DNA of 64,000 nt from Nocardia puris (GTDB taxonomy: Bacteria; Actinomycetota; Actinomycetes; Mycobacteriales; Mycobacteriaceae): the NCBI RefSeq assembly GCF_003315035.1, contig NZ_QNRE01000010.1:124001-188000 (forward strand). Reading direction: 5' to 3'. The notes beneath the pieces were generated by a model. The model saw only the letters and a list, made by a program, of their open reading frames with translations, did no database searches and was not told the origin of the DNA. A program made the translations under genes and the position numbers. Shown here in pieces: positions 1-6,845 of this stretch (position 1 is its first letter; each line of letters begins with the position of its first letter).

Positions 1-2154
1 GCCGCGATGCGCACTTCGGGCCGCAGCGTGCGCACGGCCCGTTCCCGGCCGTCGGTGCGCAGGCTCGGCGGCGGACTGGTGCCGATCCCCACCGTGCCGC
101 CCGCCGACCCGCGCGCGGCGGTGCTCACCGACCCGGTGGTGTCGGAGGGCAAGCGATTCTGCTGGCGCTGCGGCAATCCCGTGGGCCGCGCCACCGCCGT
201 GCGCCCGGCGACAACGGTTGGCGTGTGCGAAACCTGCGAAGCCCCTTACGATTTCCGCCCGTCACTGCATCCGGGCGAAATGGTCTCGGGTCAGTACGAG
301 ATCCAAGGGTGCCTGGCACACGGCGGTCTGGGCTGGATCTACCTGGCGATCGACCGGAACGTGAGCGACCGGTGGGTGGTACTCAAGGGCCTGCTGCACG
401 CGGGCGACGCCGAGGCACAGGCCGTCGCGGTGGCCGAACGCCAATTCCTCGCCGAGGTGGCGCATCCCAGCATCGTGAAGATCCACAACTTCGTGGAACA
501 CCCCGGCACCGACGGCGAACCGGTCGGCTACATCGTGATGGAGTACGTGGGCGGGCGTTCGCTGCGCGCGCTGCTCGACGCCCACCCGCGCCCGGAGCGG
601 ATGCCGGTGGCCGAGGCCATCGCCTACGTGCTCGAGATCCTGCCCGCGCTGGACTACCTGCACTCCATCGGGCTCACCTACAACGACCTCAAACCCGATA
701 ACGTGATGATCACCGAGGACCAGGTCAAACTCATCGACCTGGGCGCGGTGGCCACCATCGAGGCGTACGGAAACCTGTACGGCACCAGGGGTTTCCAGGC
801 ACCCGAGATCGCGAAGACCGGGCCGACGGTCGCCTCCGACATCTACACCGTCGGCCGCACGCTCGCGGTGCTCACGCTGGACCTGCCGATGGAGCACGGC
901 CGCTACCGCGACGGCATCCCCGACCCGGCTGACCATCCGGTGCTCGCGCGCTACGAGTTCTTCCACCGGCTGCTGCTCAGCGCCACCGATCCCGACCCGG
1001 CCCGCCGCTTCCCCTCGGCCCGCGCCATGGCCGCGCAACTCTCCGGCGTGCTGCGCGAAATCCTCGCACTGGACACCGGTTCCGAACATCCCCAGCTGTC
1101 CACGGTGTTCAGTCCCCAGCGCGCCAGCTTCGGCACCGAGGAACTGATCAGCCAGACCGACGCCTACGCCGACGGCGTCGGGCGCAGCCCGCTGCTCAAT
1201 GCCGCCGATATCGCCGCGGCACTGCCGATTCCATTGATCGACCCGTCCGATCCGGCCGCTCCGCTGCTGGCCGCCGTAGTGCACCCCGAACCCGAACAGG
1301 CGCTCGAAGCGCTGCGCGAAGCGCGCGACCGCGCCGAGACCGATTCCGAGAACACCCCGGAGACAGCGGAACTGGAGTTCACGCTCGCCGAGGCGCGGGT
1401 CCGGCTGGACATGGGCGAATCGGCGGCCGTGCTGTACCTGCTCTCCCGGCTGCCGCACTACGACTGGCGGGTCGACTGGTTCACCGGCCTCGCGGAGCTG
1501 CGCGAACAGAACTACGAGCGCGCCTACGACGCCTTCGACGCGGTGCTGCAGGTGCTGCCCGGTGAGATCGCCCCCAAACTCGCCCTGGCCGCCACGGCGG
1601 AACTCGTTCTGCAGCACTGGGATTCCGAGGACCGGGAGCAGTGGCGCAGCTACGCCGAGAAGTTCTACGCCACCGTCTGGCGCACCGACCGGGCCGTGGT
1701 GAGCGCCGCGTTCGGCCTCGCCCGCCAGCTCGCGGCCGACGGGCGCGTCCCCGACGCCGTCGCGGCGCTCGACGAAGTCCCGCCCACCTCACGGCATTTC
1801 ACGACCGCCCGCATGACGGCGGTCCTGCTGCTGCTCACCGCCGCCCCGGTCGCCGAACTCGACGAGGCGACCCTGCACTTGGCGGCCGCCCGCGTCCAAA
1901 CCCTCCCGCCCGGCGAGAACCGCGTCCTCCAGATGCGCGTGCTCGTCCTCGGCGCGGCCCTCGCCTGGCTCCAATCCGGCCACCAACCGAAACGCCCCAA
2001 CGCCACCCTCTTCGGCGCCCCTTTCGCCGAACGCGACCTGCGCGACGGCACCGAAACGGGTCTGCGCGCCCTGGCCCGCGGCGCTCCGGGGCGCACCCAC
2101 CGCTACGCGCTCGTGGACCTGGCGAACGCGATTCGCGCGAAGACCTGGTTCTGA
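1..2154 (+). CDS. pknG: Serine/threonine protein kinase PknG (5'-partial)
   Basis: Soluble Ser/Thr kinase of the PknG family, which in mycobacteria phosphorylates the FHA protein GarA and tunes glutamate metabolism (family knowledge). The frame is open to base 1 and corresponds to the 750-residue mycobacterial protein from about residue 60, so the N-terminus lies outside the window and the ATG at 7 need not be the start. Counting from that ATG: a rubredoxin-like metal site with CWRC at 52-55 and CETC at 74-77, kinase lysine K127 in VVLKG, YNDLKPDN with D227, and DLG at 244-246 in place of DFG. A helical TPR-type C-terminal half follows from about residue 400. In mycobacteria ackA is the next gene; here a 3.3-kb cassette separates them, and part of codons 399-428 reappears as a degenerate copy beside ackA. 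Confidence 0.96.
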   Translation, partial: AAMRTSGRSVRTARSRPSVRRLGGGLVPIPTVPPADPRAAVLTDPVVSEGKRFCWRCGNPVGRATAVRPATTVGVCETCEAPYDFRPSLHPGEMVSGQYEIQGCLAHGGLGWIYLAIDRNVSDRWVVLKGLLHAGDAEAQAVAVAERQFLAEVAHPSIVKIHNFVEHPGTDGEPVGYIVMEYVGGRSLRALLDAHPRPERMPVAEAIAYVLEILPALDYLHSIGLTYNDLKPDNVMITEDQVKLIDLGAVATIEAYGNLYGTRGFQAPEIAKTGPTVASDIYTVGRTLAVLTLDLPMEHGRYRDGIPDPADHPVLARYEFFHRLLLSATDPDPARRFPSARAMAAQLSGVLREILALDTGSEHPQLSTVFSPQRASFGTEELISQTDAYADGVGRSPLLNAADIAAALPIPLIDPSDPAAPLLAAVVHPEPEQALEALREARDRAETDSENTPETAELEFTLAEARVRLDMGESAAVLYLLSRLPHYDWRVDWFTGLAELREQNYERAYDAFDAVLQVLPGEIAPKLALAATAELVLQHWDSEDREQWRSYAEKFYATVWRTDRAVVSAAFGLARQLAADGRVPDAVAALDEVPPTSRHFTTARMTAVLLLLTAAPVAELDEATLHLAAARVQTLPPGENRVLQMRVLVLGAALAWLQSGHQPKRPNATLFGAPFAERDLRDGTETGLRALARGAPGRTHRYALVDLANAIRAKTWF

Positions 2155-2196
2155 CCCGACGACGCGGGACCCGACCGACCCGCGTCTCACCCACTC

Positions 2197-2247
2197 TGAG
2201 CCACATACACCCTTGCATCTGAGCCAAAATGATGCCAGACTGGCTCA
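2197..2247. promoter_or_regulatory. Probable operator: three copies of TGAGCCA upstream of the RHH gene
   Basis: TGAGCCA occurs at 2197-2203 and 2220-2226 and in inverted form (TGGCTCA) at 2241-2247, the last ending one base before the ATG at 2249. Extended copies read ATCTGAGCCA and, on the other strand, ATGTGAGCCA. Spacings of about 21-23 bases place the copies on one DNA face. A possible -35 TTGCAT (2213-2218) and a weak -10 CAGACT (2236-2241) would give a leaderless transcript starting at the ATG. Ribbon-helix-helix proteins commonly bind such short repeats to autoregulate, so the downstream gene product is the obvious candidate binder (inference). Confidence 0.5.
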
Positions 2248-2248
2248 C

Positions 2249-2764
2249 ATGGATCTCAGGCCCTATCTCGACAGCATCCGGTACGAGTTGGCCATTGCCG
2301 CGCAAGCCGCCGGCGATGAAGCCCATGAACTGGCCGAACGGCTCACGTCGACCCTTCATTCGGCCACCCGGCTGGCCCTGCTCAACGCATTGTCGGACGC
2401 GGCAGACGAGATCACCCGGGACCTCGCGCCCGGGTCGGTCGAAGTGCGGTTACGCGGCGTCGATCCCACCTTCGTCGTGACACCGCCCCCCACGGAGCCG
2501 CCGGAGAGTGGCGCGGCGCCACCATTCGTGGCACCACCAGTGGCGCCAATCGATGACAGCGGTGGCACCTCCCGGATCAACGTCCGGCTCCCCGACCGAC
2601 TCAAGCAGCGTGTGGAAGAGGCCGCGAGCCGGGAGGGCCTCTCGGTGAACGCCTGGCTGGTCCGCGCGGCCGCCGCCGCGCTGGAGCCGCGACCGGCCAC
2701 CGCCACGGGCTGGGGCGTCCCCCCGACCTCCGGTGGCAACACCTTCAAGGGCTGGGCGCGCTGA
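2249..2764 (+). CDS. HicB-type ribbon-helix-helix regulator
   Basis: 171-residue protein with a C-terminal ribbon-helix-helix DNA-binding domain: a beta strand RINVRLPDRLKQ followed by two helices ending in LSVNAWLVRAA. The N-terminal half is predicted helical and a Pro-rich linker joins the parts. Pipelines usually name this family HicB-like antitoxin, but there is no HicA toxin next to it. An in-frame start exists at 2213, but it lies inside the repeat block; the ATG at 2249 begins MDLRPYLDS and fits a leaderless start. It is followed at 78 bases by the DUF4097 gene and then the ABC transporter genes, so it is probably the transcriptional regulator of that cassette rather than half of a toxin-antitoxin pair (inference). 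Confidence 0.75.
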   Translation: MDLRPYLDSIRYELAIAAQAAGDEAHELAERLTSTLHSATRLALLNALSDAADEITRDLAPGSVEVRLRGVDPTFVVTPPPTEPPESGAAPPFVAPPVAPIDDSGGTSRINVRLPDRLKQRVEEAASREGLSVNAWLVRAAAAALEPRPATATGWGVPPTSGGNTFKGWAR

Positions 2765-2842
2765 CGCGGCGCCTCGCCACCCTCTGCACCACCCACACCC
2801 CGACCGGGGTTTCTCATCACACCACCAAGGAAGGGCACCGCC

Positions 2843-3700
2843 ATGCCTGAATTCGACACCCCCGAACCCATTTCCGTCGTCGTGGACACCTACGTGGGCG
2901 ACGTCAGAATCATCGCCGGAGACCGCGACACCACCGTGGTCGACGTGCGCCCGGTCAGCAAGGACCGCTTCGATGTCGAGGCCGCCGACCAGACCCGCGT
3001 GGACTACTCCGCCGGGCTGCTGCGGGTGCTCACGCCGCGACCGCCGGTATGGAAACAGGCGATCATCTTCGGCCGCAAGCACGGTTCGGTCGAGGTCGTG
3101 ATCGAGGTGCCGAGCGGTTCACAGATTCAGGCCGACACGGATATGGGCAACATCCAGACCAGGGGCACGCTCGGCGAATGCCGGCTCGAGAGCGGGTTCG
3201 GCGACATCCAAGTCGACGCCGCCGACGCGCTGGAGCTGAACTCCGGGATGGGCAGCATCGTGGTGGAGCGCGCCCGCGGCATGCTGCGCGCGCACACCAG
3301 CTCCGGCGAGGTGCGTATCCGGCACATCGACGGCTCCGCCGAGATCGACAGCGCCAACGGCGCCGCCACCATCGACGAGGTCACCGGTGAGCTGCGGGTG
3401 AAGTCTGCCAACGGTGATATCACCGTCGGCACGGCGAAATCCGGTGTCACCGCCAAGACCGCCGCCGGCGCCATTCGCATCGGAGAGGTCACCCGGGGAT
3501 TGGTCACGCTGGAGTCCGCCGCCGGTCGGCTGGACGTCGGCATCCGGCAAGGCACCGCCGTGCTGCTCGATCTGCACACCAAGTTCGGCTCGGTGCGCAA
3601 TGAACTCGACACCGCCGCGGGCCCGGAACCATCCGACGAGAAGGCCGAGGTGCGGGCGCGCACCTCCGCCGGCGACATCATCGTCCGCCGCTCGGCCTGA
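2843..3700 (+). CDS. DUF4097 beta-strand repeat protein (toastrack-like)
   Basis: 285 residues without signal peptide or membrane segment. Most of the chain is short repeating beta strands with Gly/Ser/Asp turns (for example SGFGDIQVDAAD, NSGMGSIVVERA, ANGDITVGTA), the pattern of DUF4097 single-stranded beta-solenoid domains. RBS GGAAGG sits about 10 bases before the ATG. Members of this family often accompany envelope-stress proteins or ABC-2 transporters, but no molecular activity is established that I know of. Position between an RHH regulator and an ABC exporter suggests it senses or scaffolds the system from the cytoplasmic side (inference). Confidence 0.85.
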   Translation: MPEFDTPEPISVVVDTYVGDVRIIAGDRDTTVVDVRPVSKDRFDVEAADQTRVDYSAGLLRVLTPRPPVWKQAIIFGRKHGSVEVVIEVPSGSQIQADTDMGNIQTRGTLGECRLESGFGDIQVDAADALELNSGMGSIVVERARGMLRAHTSSGEVRIRHIDGSAEIDSANGAATIDEVTGELRVKSANGDITVGTAKSGVTAKTAAGAIRIGEVTRGLVTLESAAGRLDVGIRQGTAVLLDLHTKFGSVRNELDTAAGPEPSDEKAEVRARTSAGDIIVRRSA

Positions 3701-3731
3701 CAACACCGCGGGTCGTGAGAGGGAAAAAGCA

Positions 3732-3809
3732 GTGTCCACCACCACAACTCACGCGCGCGAGCCGCTCTGGGACAAGATCATTCTCGACGAAGGCAGGACC
3801 GCCCGATGA
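3732..3809 (+). CDS. 25-codon ORF translationally coupled to the ABC ATPase
   Basis: Starts at GTG 3732 with a good Shine-Dalgarno-like GAGAGGGA 7-8 bases upstream and reads VSTTTTHAREPLWDK, continuing to TGA 3807-3809. Its stop overlaps the ATPase start as ATGA. Too short for family assignment. It may be a real small protein associated with the transporter or a leader peptide that couples translation of the ATPase gene to the DUF4097 message. Spacing, RBS and exact overlap are visible in the sequence; translation is inferred. Confidence 0.5.
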   Translation: MSTTTTHAREPLWDKIILDEGRTAR

Positions 3810-4606
3810 CAACACCACCTACTCCCGCGATCCGGGTACGGGGCCTGGAGAAATCCTACGGGGACCATCACGTGCTGCGCGGCGTGGACTTCGAGGTGGA
3901 GCGGGGCAGTGTCTTCGCTCTGCTCGGCTCCAACGGAGCGGGCAAGACCACGGTCGTGAAGATTCTGTCCACGCTGATGCGCGCCGACGCGGGCACCGCG
4001 CACGTCGGGGGCTTCGACGTCGCCGCGCAGCCCGCGCAGGCTCGCGGGGCCTTCAGCCTCACCGGGCAGTTCGCCGCGGTCGACGAGATCCTCAGCGGGC
4101 GAGAGAATCTCGTGCTGATCGCCCACTTGCGCCATCTCGACGACCCGGGCGCGATCGCCGACGACCTGCTCGAGCGGTTCTCGCTGACCGAGGCCGCCGC
4201 GCGCAAGGTCTCGACCTATTCGGGCGGTATGCGCCGCCGCCTCGACATCGCCATGAGCCTCGTCGGAAATCCGCCCGTCATCTTCCTGGACGAACCGACG
4301 ACCGGCCTCGATCCGCAGGCGCGCGTCGAGGTCTGGACGACAATCACCGAGCTCACCGAGCGCGGCACCACGGTACTGCTGACCACGCAGTACCTGGAGG
4401 AGGCCGAGCAACTGGCAGACCGGATCGCGATCCTGCACGAAGGACGGATCGTGGTGAACGGCACCCTCGCCGAGCTCAAACGGCTGCTACCGCCCGCCGA
4501 GGTCGAATACGTCGAGAAGCAACCGACCCTCGAGGACATCTTCTTCGCCGTCGTCGGTGACGACAGCACCGCGGCGGCGGCGCACACGGGTAAGGAACAA
4601 CGATGA
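3806..4606 (+). CDS. ABC transporter ATP-binding protein (DrrA type)
   Basis: 266-residue nucleotide-binding subunit. Walker A GSNGAGKTT near residue 38, signature YSGGMRRRLDIA, Walker B VIFLDEPTTGLDP, and a switch histidine region TTQYLEEAEQLAD. This matches the daunorubicin-resistance DrrA class of ABC-2 exporters, although the protein is somewhat shorter than the usual 300-330 residues because the C-terminal extension is reduced. Start overlaps the upstream small ORF (ATGA) and the stop overlaps the permease start, so the genes are translationally coupled. Substrate unknown. Confidence 0.93.
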   Translation: MTTPPTPAIRVRGLEKSYGDHHVLRGVDFEVERGSVFALLGSNGAGKTTVVKILSTLMRADAGTAHVGGFDVAAQPAQARGAFSLTGQFAAVDEILSGRENLVLIAHLRHLDDPGAIADDLLERFSLTEAAARKVSTYSGGMRRRLDIAMSLVGNPPVIFLDEPTTGLDPQARVEVWTTITELTERGTTVLLTTQYLEEAEQLADRIAILHEGRIVVNGTLAELKRLLPPAEVEYVEKQPTLEDIFFAVVGDDSTAAAAHTGKEQR

Positions 4607-5364
4607 CCGCACACTTCGCCGGCGACACCACCTACCTGCTCGGCCGGTCGCTGCGCCACGTCACCCGCAGCATGGACACCATCATCACGACCGCGATCAC
4701 GCCGATCGTCATGATGCTGCTGTTCGTCTACGTGTTCGGCGGCGCGATCGAGACGGGAACGGATTCGTACGTGCAGTATCTGCTGCCCGGAATCCTGCTC
4801 ATCACGATCGCCTCGGGCATCTCCTACACCGCCTACCGGCTGTTCATGGATATGAAGAACGGCATCGTCGAGCGATTTCAGTCGATGCCGATCGCACGGT
4901 CGTCGATCCTGTGGGCACACGTGCTGACCTCGTTGGTGGCCAACCTGATCTCCCTCGTGGTGGTCATACTCGTCGCCGTGCTCCTGGGCTTTCGTTCCAG
5001 CGCGAACATCACGGCGTGGCTGGCGGTCGGCGCCATCCTGCTGCTGTTCACCCTCGCGTTGACTTGGCTGGCCGTCATCCCGGGTCTCACCGCGAGCACC
5101 CCGGACGGCGCGGGTGCGTTCTCTTATCCGCTGGTCTTCCTGCCTTTCGTCAGCTCGGCTTTCGTCCCGACCGACACGATGCCGGGACCGGTTCGCGCCT
5201 TCGCCGAACATCAACCGGCGACGTCGATCGTCGATACGATCCGAAATCTGCTCGCCGAGCAGCCCGTCGGCTCCGGGGTCTGGGTCGCTCTCGCCTGGTG
5301 CGTCGGCATCCTGGTGGTCGCGTACGCGGTCGCCATGACCACCTACCGCCGCAAGATCGCCTAG
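4603..5364 (+). CDS. ABC-2 type transporter permease
   Basis: 253-residue membrane protein with about six hydrophobic segments, including TAITPIVMMLLFVYVFGG, ISLVVVILVAVLLGF and a C-terminal LAWCVGILVVAYAVAM. The cytoplasmic loop FMDMKNGIVERFQSMPI is the typical ABC-2 coupling segment that contacts the ATPase. ATG at 4603 overlaps the ATPase stop by four bases. With the ATPase it forms a DrrAB-like exporter for an unknown hydrophobic substrate or lipid. It is the last gene of the cassette and is followed by a strong hairpin. Confidence 0.92.
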   Translation: MTAHFAGDTTYLLGRSLRHVTRSMDTIITTAITPIVMMLLFVYVFGGAIETGTDSYVQYLLPGILLITIASGISYTAYRLFMDMKNGIVERFQSMPIARSSILWAHVLTSLVANLISLVVVILVAVLLGFRSSANITAWLAVGAILLLFTLALTWLAVIPGLTASTPDGAGAFSYPLVFLPFVSSAFVPTDTMPGPVRAFAEHQPATSIVDTIRNLLAEQPVGSGVWVALAWCVGILVVAYAVAMTTYRRKIA

Positions 5365-5367
5365 CAT

Positions 5368-5403
5368 CCGAACGGCCGCGCACCCCGGCGCGCGGCCGTT
5401 CGG
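5368..5403 (+). terminator. Hairpin terminator after the ABC cassette
   Basis: Perfect 14-bp inverted repeat CCGAACGGCCGCGC (5368-5381) and its complement (5390-5403) with an 8-base loop, beginning four bases after the permease stop. No T-run follows, which is usual in high-G+C actinomycetes. Confidence 0.8.
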
Positions 5404-5452
5404 TCCTGCGTCCGCGAGCGGGGGCATGCCGCTGTCACGCCGGTTTCGCGCA

Positions 5453-5530
5453 GCCGCCGATATCCGCCGCCGCACTGCCATTCCACTGATGGACCCGTCC
5501 GATCCCCTGTCGGCCGCCGTCGTGCACCCG
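5453..5530 (+). pseudogene. Degenerate fragment of pknG
   Basis: Bases 5453-5530 align to pknG bases 1201-1288: both share GCCGCCGATAT, CACTGCC, GACCCGTCCGATCC and GGCCGCCGT, with a few substitutions, single-base indels and a deletion of about nine bases. In one frame it still reads IPLMDPSDP and SAAVVHP against IPLIDPSDP and LAAVVHP in PknG. The fragment lies between the cassette terminator and the 3' end of ackA. It is too short and frame-disrupted to function and looks like a scar of the rearrangement that placed the cassette between pknG and ackA. Confidence 0.85.
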
Positions 5531-5569
5531 AGTGGGCACTCGAGCATCGCACGAGGCGAGGCCGCGAGC

Positions 5570-6778
5570 TCAACCCAGCTCCGCCACGACCCCCCGTGCG
5601 CCCCGCGCGATGGCGAGCTCTTCGTTGGTGGGAACCACCAACACCGCGACCGGGGCACCCGGTGGTGAAATACGCCGCGCGGCGCGGTCTCTGGCCGTGT
5701 TGAGAGCCGGGTCCACCTCGATGCCGAAGGCCGACAGATCGGCCAGGGCGTCGGCGCGGACCTGGGCGCTGTTCTCCCCGACGCCCGCGGTGAAGGTGAT
5801 CGCGTCGACGCCGCCCAGCTCCACCAGATACGCGCCCAGGTAGCGGCGCAGGCGGTGGATGTAGACGTCGTAGGCCAGCTTCGCGGCGGCGTCGCCCTCG
5901 TCGATGAGCCGGGTGAGTTCGCGGAAATCGTTCACCCCGGACAGGCCCTTGAGTCCCGAATTGCGGTTCAGGAGTCGGTCGATCCGCTCGATGTCGTACT
6001 CGCCCGACCGCACCAAGTGCCCGATGATGCCCGGGTCGATGTCACCGCCGCGCGTGCCCATCACCAACCCCTCCAGCGGGGTGAGCCCCATGCTGGTGTC
6101 GATCGGCTTCGCGCCACGGATCGCCGACGCCGACGCGCCGTTGCCGAGGTGGAACACGATCTGCCGCAACGTCTCCGGGTCGCGCCCGAGCACTTCGGCG
6201 ACCCGCCCCGACACGTACTCGTGCGAGGTGCCGTGGAACCCATAGCGCCGAATGCCGTGCGCGGCCGCCACTTTCGCGTCGATGGCGTAGGTGCGCGCGG
6301 CCTCGGGCAGTCCGTGGAAGAACGCCGTGTCGAACACCGCCACCTGCGGTACGCCGGGCAGCAGTTCCCGGGTGCTCTCGATGCCGGTGAGGTTGGCCGG
6401 ATTGTGCAGGGGCGCGAGGTCGGACAGCTTCGCGATGGTGTCGACCACCTCGTCGGTGATCAGCGTCGGCCGGTAGAACACCTCGCCGCCGTGCACCACC
6501 CGATGCCCGACCGCGCAGACGTTCGCCTCGGCCAGATCCAGGCCGGTCTCGGCGAACATGTCGAAGGCCAACCGCAAGCCCGCCTTGTGATCCGGAATGG
6601 GCCCGGTGTGTTCGAGGGTGTCATGCCCCGGAACGCTGTGCTCGATCGCGCCGGTCGGCTCGCCGATCCGTTCCACCAGCCCGGACGCCGCGACCACCCC
6701 GGTGGCCGGATTCAGCAGCTGGTATTTGATCGAGGAGGAGCCGGAATTGATCACCAGCACGAGTTGGTCGTCGCTCAT
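5570..6778 (-). CDS. ackA: Acetate kinase
   Basis: 402-residue acetate kinase, interconverting acetate plus ATP and acetyl phosphate plus ADP. The N-terminal phosphate-binding strand LVINSGSSSIKYQL is diagnostic; VGHRVVHGGE, GFHGTSHEYV, IVFHLGNGAS and the GVGENSAQVRA loop follow in the usual order. The open frame extends to 6913, but ATG 6778 (MSDDQLVLVINSG) has AGGAGG four bases upstream and gives the family length. It lies 67 bases downstream of pta and is presumably cotranscribed with it. It converges on pknG and the cassette, as in mycobacteria. Confidence 0.97.
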   Translation of the reverse strand: MSDDQLVLVINSGSSSIKYQLLNPATGVVAASGLVERIGEPTGAIEHSVPGHDTLEHTGPIPDHKAGLRLAFDMFAETGLDLAEANVCAVGHRVVHGGEVFYRPTLITDEVVDTIAKLSDLAPLHNPANLTGIESTRELLPGVPQVAVFDTAFFHGLPEAARTYAIDAKVAAAHGIRRYGFHGTSHEYVSGRVAEVLGRDPETLRQIVFHLGNGASASAIRGAKPIDTSMGLTPLEGLVMGTRGGDIDPGIIGHLVRSGEYDIERIDRLLNRNSGLKGLSGVNDFRELTRLIDEGDAAAKLAYDVYIHRLRRYLGAYLVELGGVDAITFTAGVGENSAQVRADALADLSAFGIEVDPALNTARDRAARRISPPGAPVAVLVVPTNEELAIARGARGVVAELG

Positions 6779-6845
6779 CAGGCCTCCTGCCGGTCGTTCT
6801 GCCCCTGCCGCAACCGCGCCGCGCGCGGGTTTGTTCCGCGCCGGC

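Noticed and set aside
262..1617. 451-codon minus-strand ORF
   Set aside because: Antisense to the conserved kinase domain of pknG; no motifs.
2249..2764. HicAB toxin-antitoxin locus
   Set aside because: No HicA-like dsRBD toxin ORF on either side; the RHH gene leads into DUF4097 and ABC genes.
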